Source: Rariglobus sp041662485 (GTDB lineage: Bacteria; Verrucomicrobiota; Verrucomicrobiia; Opitutales; Opitutaceae). Taken from it: a DNA stretch of 64,000 nucleotides. The stretch lies in contig JBAZSJ010000005.1 in NCBI GenBank assembly GCA_041662485.1, positions 1-64,000 on the forward strand. The letters are read 5' to 3'. Below the pieces are notes generated by a model. That model saw only the letters and a list, made by a program, of their open reading frames with translations, made no database searches and was not told the origin of the DNA. Made by a program: the position numbers and the translations under genes. Shown here in pieces: positions 17,199 to 26,906 of this stretch; within the stretch, counting starts at the first letter, position 1, and every line of letters starts with the position of its first letter.

Positions 17199-17289
17199 GG
17201 TAGGGACGGACCGCTGGGCCGTCCGGTTGGATAGTGAGAATGAAAACAGCCGTCCGTAATCGCGGCGGGCCCAGCGGTCCCGCCCTACC
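17199..17289. repeat. Palindromic repeat family A
   Basis: The arms 'ggtagggacggaccgctggg' and 'cccagcggtcccgccctacc' face each other across about 50 bp. They match the copy at 11844-11907, but the loop is different and longer. The element occupies the gap between the alpha-E gene and the next secreted protein and could act as a transcript end. Confidence 0.85.
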
Positions 17290-17397
17290 CTCCACCCTGG
17301 CATCACTTCCTGTTACACCCTGACCGGGATCGAGCGCCTCCGTCCGGGGTTGCCATTGCCGGCAGGCCCCGCACGGTTTTCACATCCCTTCACCCCT

Positions 17398-18306
17398 ATG
17401 ATGTTATCCCGATCACTCCGCCTGGCGACGCTCGCCCTGGTCGCCCTTGTCCAAATTACGGCCGCTTCCCTCCAAGCCGCCGACAAGACCGCCTGCACGG
17501 TTAATCTCACCACCCCGTGGAAAGTGGGCCAGACCTATGGCATCACCACCGATTCCTCGGAAACCATGCACTCGCGGCTCGCGATGTCCGACAAGCCGGG
17601 CACCCCGCTCAAGGATCAAACCCAGAAGCGCTCGGTTCACATGGAGGCGGATGCCCAGGCGCTCGCCGTTTTCGAAAACGGCGGCTTGAAGAAGGCCGCC
17701 TTCACCGTGAAGGCCCTGCGCGCCACGCTCGACGGCCAGCCCGAGCGTGAGATCCTTCCCGCCGGCGCCAAGGTCGTCGCCGAGAGCACCGGCACCGATG
17801 AAAAAACCTACACGGTGAACGGCCAGCCGGCTGCGACCGACGTCGAGGCCATCCTCAAGATGGCCATCAGCCTCGATACCGCCGAACACAACGACCAGAT
17901 CATCTTCGGACCCAAGAAACCCGTCGCCGTTGGCGATTCCTGGCAGCCCGAAACCGCCGTCATCCTTCAGACGATCGGCAAGTCGTTAGGCGCGGCCGCA
18001 TCCACCACGGCGGTCATGAAACTCAACGCCGTTCGCGGCGAGGGGGCCGATCAAGTGGCGGATATTTCCGGCAACGTCACCATGACGGGTTTGAAACCGC
18101 CGCTGCCCCCGCAGTTCACCACCAAGGTCGGCACTTTTCAGGCCCAACTCGAAGGCAGTATTCCCGCCACCCGTCATGGCAAGCGCACCGAAAAACTCGA
18201 CGCTTCGCTGCACTTCGTAAGCGAAGCCGCCGGCCCCGGCGGCGCCGCCATGGTGGTGACCGTCGACGGCACGAATAAAAACGTGACCGTCCTGGTGTTT
18301 CCCTGA
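17398..18306 (+). CDS. Secreted hypothetical protein
   Basis: About 302 residues with a signal peptide (MMLSRSLRLATLALVALVQITAASLQA). The rest is soluble and rich in beta-type sequence, with no cysteine cluster or catalytic motif that I recognise. Blocks such as PWKVGQTYGITTDSSETM and KKPVAVGDSWQPETAVI suggest a lipoprotein-like or LolA-like beta fold, but that is a guess. It is followed 11 bp later by a DNA glycosylase with its own ribosome site. A family A repeat lies upstream, so it probably has its own promoter. Confidence 0.7.
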   Translation: MMLSRSLRLATLALVALVQITAASLQAADKTACTVNLTTPWKVGQTYGITTDSSETMHSRLAMSDKPGTPLKDQTQKRSVHMEADAQALAVFENGGLKKAAFTVKALRATLDGQPEREILPAGAKVVAESTGTDEKTYTVNGQPAATDVEAILKMAISLDTAEHNDQIIFGPKKPVAVGDSWQPETAVILQTIGKSLGAAASTTAVMKLNAVRGEGADQVADISGNVTMTGLKPPLPPQFTTKVGTFQAQLEGSIPATRHGKRTEKLDASLHFVSEAAGPGGAAMVVTVDGTNKNVTVLVFP

Positions 18307-18317
18307 GGAGACTCCGT

Positions 18318-19313
18318 TTGCCCTCGCCCGCGTCACACGCTCAGACCCCGTCCTGGACAGGGTTTGAGCTTTTATGCGGCGCGCCCGTCATCAGCCCCGC
18401 CACGCTCGCCGAATTGATCGACGGCGGTCAGGCCTTCCGCTGGCAACGCGAACCCGGCGGCACGTGGCTCGGGGTCTGGTCCGACCATGTCGTCCGCCTG
18501 CGCCTGAACGCCGCCGGCGGCCTCGAATGGTCCGCGCCTGCCGCACAGGCCGCCCGCACCCCTGCGGCGCTGATCTGCTACCTCTTCGGACACGACACGC
18601 CGACCGCCCTCGACGCGCTCCCTTGGCGGAGCGACCCGCACCTCGCGCGTTGTCTGAGTGCCTTTCCCGGCCTCACGATCCTGCGCCAACCCTTCGGCGA
18701 AACTCTCCTCGGTTTCCTGTGCAGCGCGACCAAGCAGATCGTCCAGATCAAGCAGATGATCGCCCTCCTCGCCGCCCGCCACGGCCACCCCATCCTCCCC
18801 TCCACGCCCCCCGCCCCCGGAAAAGTTTGTCACTTAATAAGTGACAAACTTTCCGGTCCGATTGGCCCTGAAATTGATAAAATCGGCCTAAACCGCCTGC
18901 CCACATGGGCGGAGATTGTCGCCATTTCCGAGGCCGATCTGCGCGCCTGCCTGCTCGGATTCCGCGCCCGCTACATCCACCAGACCGCGCAGTTCATCGC
19001 CGCCCGCCCCGGCTGGCTCGAAGAAACCGAAGCCGCACCCTACGCCGCCGCCAAAGCCCGCCTCTGCGAACTCCCCGGCGTCGGCGAAAAAGTCGCCGAC
19101 TGCGTGCTCCTCTTCGGCGGGGGCAGACTCGAAGCTTTCCCCGTGGACACATGGATCATCAAGGCCATGGCCCGCCGCTACGGCCTCGACGGCTGGACGC
19201 CCGCGCAAGTCGCCCACTTTGGACGCGCCCACTTCGGTGCCCACGCAGGCCTCGCCCAGCAATACCTCTTCGCCTACGAGCGCGCGCAGGTCAGAAACAC
19301 CACTTGGCCGTAA
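18318..19313 (+). CDS. ogg: OGG1-like 8-oxoguanine DNA glycosylase
   Basis: This protein removes oxidised purines from DNA. The TTG start is supported by a GAGGAG ribosome site at 18305-18310. The N-terminal domain carries GGQAFRW, the OGG counterpart of QSFRW. The helix-hairpin-helix and catalytic block reads LPGVGEKVADCVLLFGGG and then FPVDTWIIKA, with the catalytic Lys in GEKVADC (about residue 256) and the Asp in PVDTW (about 276). At 331 residues it is slightly long because a segment at about 165-195 contains a translated 31-bp palindrome. It has no visible link to its neighbours. Confidence 0.9.
   Translation: MPSPASHAQTPSWTGFELLCGAPVISPATLAELIDGGQAFRWQREPGGTWLGVWSDHVVRLRLNAAGGLEWSAPAAQAARTPAALICYLFGHDTPTALDALPWRSDPHLARCLSAFPGLTILRQPFGETLLGFLCSATKQIVQIKQMIALLAARHGHPILPSTPPAPGKVCHLISDKLSGPIGPEIDKIGLNRLPTWAEIVAISEADLRACLLGFRARYIHQTAQFIAARPGWLEETEAAPYAAAKARLCELPGVGEKVADCVLLFGGGRLEAFPVDTWIIKAMARRYGLDGWTPAQVAHFGRAHFGAHAGLAQQYLFAYERAQVRNTTWP
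18822..18852. repeat. 31-bp perfect palindrome inside the glycosylase gene
   Basis: Two 14-bp arms (aaagtttgtcactt and aagtgacaaacttt) flank the 3-base centre aat. The palindrome is AT-rich in a GC-rich gene and stays in frame, encoding roughly KVCHLISDKLS. This looks like an inserted mobile palindrome in a surface loop. Confidence 0.9.
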
Positions 19314-19323
19314 TCGGTTGCAC

Positions 19324-19419
19324 GGAGGACGGACCTCCAGGTCCGTCATGATATTTCTTCGCGGGCGTCCCAATCGGATCGGTCCGGTCCGACCTCCCAT
19401 GAAGCCACAGTCTTATTCG
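19324..19419. repeat. Dispersed repeat family B
   Basis: It begins 'ggaggacggacctccaggtc', continues through 'aatcggatcggtccggtccg' and ends near 'cagtcttatt'. It matches 27067-27160 over its whole length with small indels. A further REP-like hairpin (cgagcaagctcg, 19498-19509) follows. Together they fill the gap 19314-19562, where I see no gene. Confidence 0.85.
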
Positions 19420-19562
19420 CACTGGGTCCAATACCCGAAGCTCGCTGCGGCTTGGAATTGTGGCCGCGAGCGCCAGCGAGTGGAGGTTCGGAATCGGCGA
19501 GCAAGCTCGCTCCCACGAATCGCCCATAAATGGGCTCCTGCATCGGCAATGCCCCGTGGGAC

Positions 19563-19952
19563 TCAGCGCGAGCGCTGAATCAATTCCACCTCGTAGCCCT
19601 CGGGCGCGTCGATAAAGGCAATCACCGAGCCGCTGCCCGTGACCGTGGGTCCGTCGCTCAGCGCGTAGCCCTTCGCCTTCAGCTCCGCCGCGAATGCGTC
19701 GAGGTTGTCCACCTCGAAGGCCAGATGCATGAGATCGGGCTGCACCTGCACGGCGGGGGCGCCGGGCGGCATCTGGCAGATTTCGATTTCCTCCTCGCTG
19801 TTGGGCGTGGCCAGAAACACGAGCTGCGCCCCGCGCGGAGACGTGTGGCGGCGCGACGCCACGAGGCCCAGGGCCTCCTGATAAAATTTAACGGTGCGCT
19901 CGACATCGTTCACCCGCATCCGGGTATGGAGAAGTTTTTTGACGGTTGGCAT
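19563..19952 (-). CDS. gloA: Glyoxalase I / VOC-family lyase
   Basis: This 129-residue protein has the single-chain length of bacterial GloA, which converts the methylglyoxal-glutathione adduct to lactoylglutathione. Metal ligands are visible as His in LLHTRMRV at about residues 7-14, His in DLMHLAFEV at about 73-81 and Glu in GYEVELIQR at the C-terminus. The family's FYQEALGL block is at about 23-30. VOC proteins vary widely in substrate, so lactoylglutathione lyase is the best but not the only reading. The gene stands alone. Confidence 0.85.
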   Translation of the reverse strand: MPTVKKLLHTRMRVNDVERTVKFYQEALGLVASRRHTSPRGAQLVFLATPNSEEEIEICQMPPGAPAVQVQPDLMHLAFEVDNLDAFAAELKAKGYALSDGPTVTGSGSVIAFIDAPEGYEVELIQRSR

Positions 19953-20200
19953 GGATGAAAGGGGGCCCGGGACAGTCGCTGAACTTTAGAGGTAAATCGA
20001 TTTATCGGGGACGGATTGAGGGACAAGATTTGAGTCTATCCCCCAATATCTGCCCCCATTCCACCGGCAGCCACAGGATTCATTGAGCCTTTTTAAAGGC
20101 CACCCTTTTCACGTCAATTCGGGCAATCTCAGCCGTGTCCGTCCGTTCATGGCAGCGGAAAATCAGACGGTCATGCGGTGATGTTGCCGTCCTTGGTTTT
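19953..20200. other. Intergenic, no gene seen
   Basis: About 250 bp between the glyoxalase start and the end of the glycosidase operon. It holds a short AT-rich hairpin (gcctttttaaaggc, around 20088) that might end the minus-strand transcript. I see no open frame of note. Confidence 0.5.
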
Positions 20201-22057
20201 CTAATGTGCGTTTTTTGATGACTCAAACACCGCCCAGCCATGGGCGGGCAGCGAAAGCGCCGAAACAGAATCCCACGGCATGATCCGGCCGGTGCCGGGA
20301 TCGAGCCGCGTTACCTGTCCCGCTGACGGAAAATGCAGCTTCCGGGTCACCTCGTCAGCCCCCTCGTTGAACAACAGGAACATCTCCACGCCCTCCCCCC
20401 TCAAACGGCGGGCCCGAATCGAAGGTGCCGGTTGATCGATGTCCACCGCCGGCGAGACCCTGCTCAACAGTTCGCCGACACCCGATGCCGGCCATCGCAA
20501 AACCGGGACGTCTGGCGGCAAAGCAACCTCGTAACCTTCCTCCACAATCAGAAGCAGGTAACACCCGGGGCCGACGCACAGTTTTCCGTCTTTGACCGTG
20601 GCCTGCGCCAAATCCGCCGGCTCGACGTAATGAAAATCAACCTGCCGCTCGTAGCAGGCTTTCGCCGCTCGCCACGGCAGCTCGGTCGCCCGGCCCAAGA
20701 TCGCCACGTCGCACACCGGAGTGAACGTCGCGTTGAGCCAGCAGAGCCGCCGCGTCATGTCGGCCCACGCGCGATACTCCGGCCACCAGGTGTTGTTCGG
20801 CCCCACGTCCGGCGGACGTTCGTAACGGCGCGGTCCGCGCATCGAATAATAAAACGCATGCGGCACCAGCAGGTCGCAGCCGCGAATCAGCAGCCACGAG
20901 GCCAGCCAGCGCAGTTCGTCAAAGGTCAGCTCCTGACCATACGCTCCGGCGAACTCGTTCAGGTTCCGGCTGCGTCCGCGATGAAACGCCACCGAGGCCG
21001 CCGCCTTGGCCATCGTCGAGGGCGGGCCTTCCAGCGCGCTGGCTTTGCCCGGCTCGATGTGCCGCCATACGATGTCCTGCCCGGGGATATGCAGATGCTT
21101 CAGGTGTCCGATATCGTCGGGCTCCGCCGGATGCCCGGTGAGCGCGATACCGTGCCGTTCGCACCAGCGCGACAACGGCGCGTAATACGTTTCGTCCAGC
21201 CGAGCCGCGACCGCCTCGGCATAGTCGCGACGGTGTTTCGCCGCATCGGGTTCGTCGTCGAACCACAGCGCCGACAGGTGCGGCGTGAAGTCATGACCCA
21301 AGTGCCGGTTCACATACGCAAGCACCTCGGCCGTACCCGGACGGGTGTCGGGATTGCGCGAGCGGCTCAGCGGATGCGGCTCGTCGGTGAAAATCGCCTT
21401 AACCGTGTTTCCAAAAAACTCGCCCAGTTCTTGATAAAACCGGTCGTAAACGAGCTCGATGAAGCACTCGACCGCGCGTGGATTGAGCAGGTCGGCCGCC
21501 GGCGGTTCCTCCTCGCCGAGCGTGACGGTCGGGTCGTTTTCGTCGCCGATGTAGTGCAGCCCGCGCACCACCGCATCGATCTTCTGCTCGTAAATCCCCA
21601 CGCGTTCGCCCGATTTGCGCGTCACGACGGCGACTTGTTTCCGGTCCGCGTTGACCGCCCCCTGCTCCGACGCCGGACCGCACACCAGACCGCGCGTTTG
21701 AAACGACGCGTCGCGCGCCACGACCAATCCGCTCGCCGCGCCGCTCGGATACATGCCCTCGTCGTAAAGCATCGCCCACATGCCGCGCCTGCGCGCCTCG
21801 GTGAGCGCGATCCGCATGAAACGGAACAGCTCGTCGCTCAGCCATCCGCACGAACGCGGCAGCCCGATGCGCGCGTGGATGACAAACGCCTCCACCCCGT
21901 GCGCCTGAAAATCTGCAATCTGCCGCACCAGCTCCGCCTCGGTGAGGTCGTCGTTCCAAAACCAGAACGGACATTGCGAAAACGCGGCCGGCGGGTGCCG
22001 CCATGCGGCTCGGTCAAAGCCAACACAATGGGCTTGGTTAGGTGAATCCGATGTCAT
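20201..22057 (-). CDS. TIM-barrel glycoside hydrolase, family unresolved
   Basis: This 618-residue protein has no signal peptide and is probably cytoplasmic. Its N-terminal half resembles the barrel of GH106-like and related bacterial glycosidases: CPFWFWNDDLTEAELVRQI, then EAFVIHARIGLPRSCGWLS and MWAMLYDEGMYPSG. A later IFTDEPHPLSR offers an acidic pair that could be catalytic. The last 100 residues look like a beta-sandwich ending LPAHGWAVFE. It follows the secreted protein at 22083 by 25 bp and, through it, the Verru_Chthon A gene, so it probably shares the promoter near 26815. The substrate cannot be named from sequence alone. Confidence 0.7.
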   Translation of the reverse strand: MTSDSPNQAHCVGFDRAAWRHPPAAFSQCPFWFWNDDLTEAELVRQIADFQAHGVEAFVIHARIGLPRSCGWLSDELFRFMRIALTEARRRGMWAMLYDEGMYPSGAASGLVVARDASFQTRGLVCGPASEQGAVNADRKQVAVVTRKSGERVGIYEQKIDAVVRGLHYIGDENDPTVTLGEEEPPAADLLNPRAVECFIELVYDRFYQELGEFFGNTVKAIFTDEPHPLSRSRNPDTRPGTAEVLAYVNRHLGHDFTPHLSALWFDDEPDAAKHRRDYAEAVAARLDETYYAPLSRWCERHGIALTGHPAEPDDIGHLKHLHIPGQDIVWRHIEPGKASALEGPPSTMAKAAASVAFHRGRSRNLNEFAGAYGQELTFDELRWLASWLLIRGCDLLVPHAFYYSMRGPRRYERPPDVGPNNTWWPEYRAWADMTRRLCWLNATFTPVCDVAILGRATELPWRAAKACYERQVDFHYVEPADLAQATVKDGKLCVGPGCYLLLIVEEGYEVALPPDVPVLRWPASGVGELLSRVSPAVDIDQPAPSIRARRLRGEGVEMFLLFNEGADEVTRKLHFPSAGQVTRLDPGTGRIMPWDSVSALSLPAHGWAVFESSKNAH

Positions 22058-22082
22058 CTGAAAACGCCTCTATACGGACGAC

Positions 22083-22856
22083 TCAGCGCCGACCCGATTG
22101 GGCGGCGACAGTCATCGGCGCGGAGGGCGGCTTTGGAGCAATCTCGATGAGGCTGCTGATGACAACTTCTCGGGGGTTTGGTTCTTCCGGAGTCGGAGGC
22201 GCATGTGACAAGATCAAGGTGGAGCGTGTTTTCGCAAAAGTCGCCTTCGGTTCACTGGCCCGCATCACCCAGCCCTCATCCTCCATGACAGCCACCTGAA
22301 CCCAAGATTCTTCGTTCTCCCCAGGGTATGGAAAAATGTGCGACTGCCCTGCAGGCACCTCAACCGCAGACTCGCCTATTTTCACGGCCGCGCGAGCGCG
22401 CCATCTCAAATAATTGATGACCCGCATCGTCTTCACAGGATGAACATCCCATGAATCATCCACCGCGATCGCCTGAATACGCCCATGCTCACCTGACCGT
22501 CTGTCAGGCGAGGTAACCAACATCAAAAGCCACGGCCCTCCTTTTCCCAACTGGGCTTCCGCCACAGGCACTCGACGGGGCTTGGTCTCGGGAGGGATCG
22601 GAGGAAACTCACGGTAAATTTGCACGCGCCCCCCCTCCGGGCTTTCGTAGGCGGAGGAAAAGCCGCCCCGGGCCGCGCTCAGTGCCACTGCCTTTCCCGG
22701 ACGCACATCGTAGAAAACACCATCGATCGGCTCACCCAGAGCGAGGGTTCGAAAAAGAACAGGAGGTTCATCCCTGACAGACTGCGCGCGTAAAACAGGC
22801 CCTGAAGACAACGCCGCGAGCAACAGCACTAGAACACGATAAAATAAGGTTTTCAT
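22083..22856 (-). CDS. Secreted hypothetical partner of Verru_Chthon A
   Basis: This 257-residue protein has a signal peptide (MKTLFYRVLVLLLAALSSGPVLRA) and no recognised domain. Its start codon overlaps the stop of the upstream gene (ATGA), so the two are translationally coupled and probably function together. In other verrucomicrobia Verru_Chthon A proteins come with cassette members B, C and D; this protein lacks a pseudopilin-type N-terminus and does not look like any of them. Confidence 0.7.
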   Translation of the reverse strand: MKTLFYRVLVLLLAALSSGPVLRAQSVRDEPPVLFRTLALGEPIDGVFYDVRPGKAVALSAARGGFSSAYESPEGGRVQIYREFPPIPPETKPRRVPVAEAQLGKGGPWLLMLVTSPDRRSGEHGRIQAIAVDDSWDVHPVKTMRVINYLRWRARAAVKIGESAVEVPAGQSHIFPYPGENEESWVQVAVMEDEGWVMRASEPKATFAKTRSTLILSHAPPTPEEPNPREVVISSLIEIAPKPPSAPMTVAAQSGRR

Positions 22857-25800
22857 ATGTCCGTTGCGGTAAGCCAGCGGAAAGAGACGATCTTAAACCG
22901 GCGGCCGAAGTCGGCTTGTCCGGAAGAAGGGCCAGCCGGCTCGTTGTAGTCCGCGGAAGATGGATTGGAGTTTTTGCGCACGACAGGCTCGACCACGCGC
23001 TGAACCACCGCCTCACACCAGGCACGCCCCGTTATATTGCCGGCATCGGACGGATTCACCGTCTCGCCATACGTGCGGATCATAAACGTGTCGGAGCGCG
23101 CCGAAAGCCCGGCCCCGATGGCAGAGAGCACATCGCCCTGAGTGAGAAACTGCGGGGCGAACGCCGAACGAGTGCTGTATGGCGCCACGTTGGCCGGGCC
23201 GCCGCGAATGAGGTTTTGATCCGAATACCCCCACTTAGTGTTGGCACCGTAAGAAGAATTCTGCGTGGTGAAGGGGGCCACCGCGCTTACAAGGTTGGTC
23301 GTGCCGACATTGATGCCCGTGGTGCCGGTCAGGCGATTCGAGTCCGTCAACGTGCCGGCGGCGTCGATCGCATTCTGGATCGGTCCCTTGAAACGTTCGT
23401 CCGCGTTGAGCGTGACCGAGGTGGTGTCGGGATTGTCGCGCAGGCGACGATTGACGAAGTCGCTCATCGAGACGAATGGCCCTCGATTACGAACCTCGGC
23501 GACGATATTGCGTGCAAGCTGGGCGATCTGCACATCGCTGAGCTGCCGGTAGCCCTGCCACTTCTCGCTGGCGACGACTGAGGTGGAGGTCGGCTTTGCA
23601 AAGCGGGGCAGCGCAGCCCCCAACGCAGCCCCACTCGACCCGCTGACGGGATCGTAAGTCAGCCGGTTGATACCGCCAAGGACGGCGCGCCATGCCTGCT
23701 CGGAGGTGGAGTTGATGTTGAAGCCACCCGCCACCATCAGGCCGGCCGCAGCCTTGTTGGCGTCGAGCAAATCCGCGTCCTGGACGCCGGCCTGACGCAC
23801 ATGCCGGACGTTGGGCAGAATCGGAGGAACCGAACCCGGAATGTCCGAGATCTTGCCCGTGCCAACATGAGGCACGGTTGACACAAAGTAACGGTCCCAT
23901 AGCGCACGGTTCAGCAAATAGGAGATGTCGTAATAGGCCGTGATGAGCTGGCTCGGCGCGTTGTAGTTCTGGATCGATGACAACACCACGCCATCCGTGC
24001 GCACCAGCGAGCCGACAAAGTCATGCGTTACCGGGAAAGGACCTGAGTTCGGGGCTGCCGGATCGACCGAGTCCCTGAAGTGGTAATCAGCTAGACTGTT
24101 GCCCAGCGGATAGGACGGATAGGTGCTAATTTTTGACAGATTGGCATGTTGCAACTGCCCTAGCGACATGAGCGGCAAGTCGTCGGGCAGATATTCGAAA
24201 AGAGTGGTGTCGCTCACGACCATGTCGGCATCGAGGGACACTCCCGATGATACGAGTTCGGAGCCCACCGGGGCTTTGTAACCTAGCCAGCTGCCTCCGA
24301 CAGTGGCACCGGCGATTCCCGGCACGGTGCCTTCGTCGAGCGGCAAACGCGTTTGCAACGGAGCCCGCAGATTGTTTTGAGCGATCCAACGCGTAGGACT
24401 GGCGGAAAAACGCCCTCGAACAGCGATAAGCGGCTCCATTCCGGTCGTGGGGACCGAGGGAAAGGTAATACCGTCCTTCAGGATCGCGCCAGCGCCTCCG
24501 CTGACAGAACGACTGATCGACTGATACCACGGCTTCTGGACGCCCTTGCTGCCAGGCTCCAGACCATATCCGTCCGGACCAGTCACACCCACTGCGCCAA
24601 GATAGGCGTCCACCTCGCCGTGGGTGAAGTTCTGAAGGCGATTGCCGGGTGAGAACATCGTGCGCGGGGGCGAGGAGGCCAGATTGCCGGCTCCATTGCT
24701 CGTAATGCGATAATTGAGTTCACCAGGGCCAATGCTACACGCAGAAGGCATCACTGCGTAAGTAATGATGCTCAGGCCTCGCTTGAGCTCATTGGTTGGC
24801 GAACCATTGTCCGGCGCGGAATAGGTATGGCTACCGGAAGGCAGCGTGAATACCACGCTCTGGCCCGGCTCCAGATCCACGTCACTTGCGTCGATCACAA
24901 AGCGCAGATATACTCCGTTCGCAGGGTCGGTCGGGCCTACGACGTTGTTTGCAGGCAGGTCCCTGGTGTCAACATAGCCCGAGCCCGGCACCATAGGGTC
25001 CACACCTATCGGCGCCGCCCCTCCCGTCACCAAGCCGCCTCCACGTAGGAAGTCGCGTGTTTCCTTCACCCGCCAGCGGGGCGTGGGATCGGTGGAAGGA
25101 GCCACGGGAGGCCCGTCGGGAACTCTTGCCTGTAATTGGAGATGACCCATGTAACGCCGGGTCACGCCAAACTCGTATTTCGCTCCCTTCAGCGTAAACG
25201 TGTAGGGGTTCCAAAGCACCGCGAGAGGGAACAGTGCCAGACGGATCGGCGTGCCCTCCGCATTATCATCGGCCATATATTGGAACCCCACAGAAGCATT
25301 TGTGAGCACAGGCGAGATACCGGTCTCGATGTCGGAAGGCAGCCGCGGATACATGCTGCGCGTCATCGCGGGAACCCTCATGGTGACGAACGAGCGCAAC
25401 ATTCCCCATGTCGGCACGCCGTAAGTGTTGGTGCTGGCCCGCGTGGTGATGGGGGATATGCCCTCGGCCTCGGGCGTAAATAAAAAATCCGTCGGCGCAG
25501 GACTCGCAACTCCCGTAGCCAGCAATGCCGAAAGGTCCTTTTTAAGGCCGCCCGCATAGGCATCAGAGAGGACCGATGCGGATATGGCCGTGAGATCGTG
25601 AAACCGATATCTTCGGGCAGTTGAGGATGTTCCCAACATGTCCAACTGCCCAACACTTAGTAGGCGCGGAAGAGTCGTCGCGGACGGATCGTAACTGGTC
25701 AACCGGTTTGCTGCGGCGTCAGCGGGAGCCGTGTCTGCGGCCCCCTCGACGTTAGCCCCATCCACTAATTCGACGGCCGCCCTCTGTGATGAGACGAAGG

Positions 25801-26662
25801 CGTTACTCTGCTGCTGGAGGTTTTCTGCAGCCGACAGCGTGGGATTAGATCCAGCAAGCGGAAGATTGATGCGCGCCTTGGCACCCTCGTCCCCCACCCA
25901 CCAAGCATAGCGACCAACCGTGACCGGGGCGGCCCCCAAGCCCGGAGCCACGGCGGTAATATCCTTGAGTGGAGCGGCCACGTAATTGGCCACGGAGGCG
26001 CTGTCGGTGCCGACCGAGTTGGACCCGACCAGCAAGCGGGCGGGCTGGTTCGCGATGGTGATGTTCGTGGAAAGCGCCGTGCTGGTCGCGCTGAGTCCGG
26101 CTACGTCACTGCTAGGCGTGAAAGCAAAAGCGGCGGGCGCTTTGGTGCGATCAATCTGGCCATTGGCATCGACTGCAGTGGAGGGATCAAAGCTGGTTCC
26201 TTCGTTGCCGCTCACCAGCCAATTGAGCAGAACCGCCTGATTGCCCTTGGCGTCGGAGTTGGCAGCGATATCCGTGGCGATCTTTGAAGGAATATCGGTG
26301 TAAAGATTCCGTGCCACCGTATCGGCAGCCGCCACTCCCCGGCCATAGATTCCTGTCCAGCGACCGCTTTTAACGGACGTATTGGCCAAGGCGGCATCCA
26401 TGTCCGAACGCGCCGTCGTGCGCTGGTCGGGACCGGCGTATTTCTGGAGTTCTCCGAGTGCAACGTTCAGCGCCATGAGCGCGTTTTGCCGGGCTTGGGA
26501 AAGCTGCTGGCCGTTGGAGGCCACCTGCGTCTCCACCCGTGTAAGCGAAGCCAGAGAAACCAACAACAACACCAAAAACGCCAGCAGCGTGATGGTGATG
26601 AGCAAAGCAAAGCCCGATCGCTTCTGCAGGCTTTGGCGAATTGATGCTGGGCGGACGGACAT
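22853..26662 (-). CDS. Verru_Chthon cassette protein A-like pseudopilin-type protein
   Basis: This 1269-residue protein has a single N-terminal membrane segment of the prepilin kind: basic residues, then RSGFALLITITLLAFLVLLL, then a long helix containing VETQVASNGQQLSQARQNAL. The block LGELQKYAGPDQRTTARSDM is, as I recall it, typical of the Verru_Chthon A family (TIGR02600), and the length fits. These proteins resemble type II secretion minor pseudopilins with huge C-terminal parts; their function is unknown. Cassette members B to D are absent here. The 14-bp conserved element lies 152 bp upstream, which links it to the polysaccharide genes. It heads an operon with a secreted protein and a glycosidase. 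Confidence 0.82.
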   Translation of the reverse strand: MSVRPASIRQSLQKRSGFALLITITLLAFLVLLLVSLASLTRVETQVASNGQQLSQARQNALMALNVALGELQKYAGPDQRTTARSDMDAALANTSVKSGRWTGIYGRGVAAADTVARNLYTDIPSKIATDIAANSDAKGNQAVLLNWLVSGNEGTSFDPSTAVDANGQIDRTKAPAAFAFTPSSDVAGLSATSTALSTNITIANQPARLLVGSNSVGTDSASVANYVAAPLKDITAVAPGLGAAPVTVGRYAWWVGDEGAKARINLPLAGSNPTLSAAENLQQQSNAFVSSQRAAVELVDGANVEGAADTAPADAAANRLTSYDPSATTLPRLLSVGQLDMLGTSSTARRYRFHDLTAISASVLSDAYAGGLKKDLSALLATGVASPAPTDFLFTPEAEGISPITTRASTNTYGVPTWGMLRSFVTMRVPAMTRSMYPRLPSDIETGISPVLTNASVGFQYMADDNAEGTPIRLALFPLAVLWNPYTFTLKGAKYEFGVTRRYMGHLQLQARVPDGPPVAPSTDPTPRWRVKETRDFLRGGGLVTGGAAPIGVDPMVPGSGYVDTRDLPANNVVGPTDPANGVYLRFVIDASDVDLEPGQSVVFTLPSGSHTYSAPDNGSPTNELKRGLSIITYAVMPSACSIGPGELNYRITSNGAGNLASSPPRTMFSPGNRLQNFTHGEVDAYLGAVGVTGPDGYGLEPGSKGVQKPWYQSISRSVSGGAGAILKDGITFPSVPTTGMEPLIAVRGRFSASPTRWIAQNNLRAPLQTRLPLDEGTVPGIAGATVGGSWLGYKAPVGSELVSSGVSLDADMVVSDTTLFEYLPDDLPLMSLGQLQHANLSKISTYPSYPLGNSLADYHFRDSVDPAAPNSGPFPVTHDFVGSLVRTDGVVLSSIQNYNAPSQLITAYYDISYLLNRALWDRYFVSTVPHVGTGKISDIPGSVPPILPNVRHVRQAGVQDADLLDANKAAAGLMVAGGFNINSTSEQAWRAVLGGINRLTYDPVSGSSGAALGAALPRFAKPTSTSVVASEKWQGYRQLSDVQIAQLARNIVAEVRNRGPFVSMSDFVNRRLRDNPDTTSVTLNADERFKGPIQNAIDAAGTLTDSNRLTGTTGINVGTTNLVSAVAPFTTQNSSYGANTKWGYSDQNLIRGGPANVAPYSTRSAFAPQFLTQGDVLSAIGAGLSARSDTFMIRTYGETVNPSDAGNITGRAWCEAVVQRVVEPVVRKNSNPSSADYNEPAGPSSGQADFGRRFKIVSFRWLTATDI

Positions 26663-26814
26663 GGGGTAAAGGCGTCGGAAAACTCCGGCTCCGGGGTATG
26701 GGGATTTCTTCTTGGACTATGCTTGGCGGGCCACTGTCGCAACGACAAGCGAAGCGAGTGTGACCACACCCCTGTTCTAAACCCGATCACCCCGCTTATG
26801 AAAGCCAGCCATCA

Positions 26815-26828
26815 CGCATATTGATGCG
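26815..26828 (-). promoter_or_regulatory. Conserved 14-bp operator-like element, copy 1
   Basis: CGCAT-N4-ATGCG palindrome reading CGCATCAATATGCG towards the Verru_Chthon A gene, 152 bp before its start codon. All 14 bases match the consensus of the six copies. Confidence 0.8.
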
Positions 26829-26906
26829 CAAATACGTGAAGGCCCTTCCGGCGCGGACGACTTCGCCCAGCAATCCCTAAGTCGTAGAAATTCAGTCGAG
26901 GTGTAA

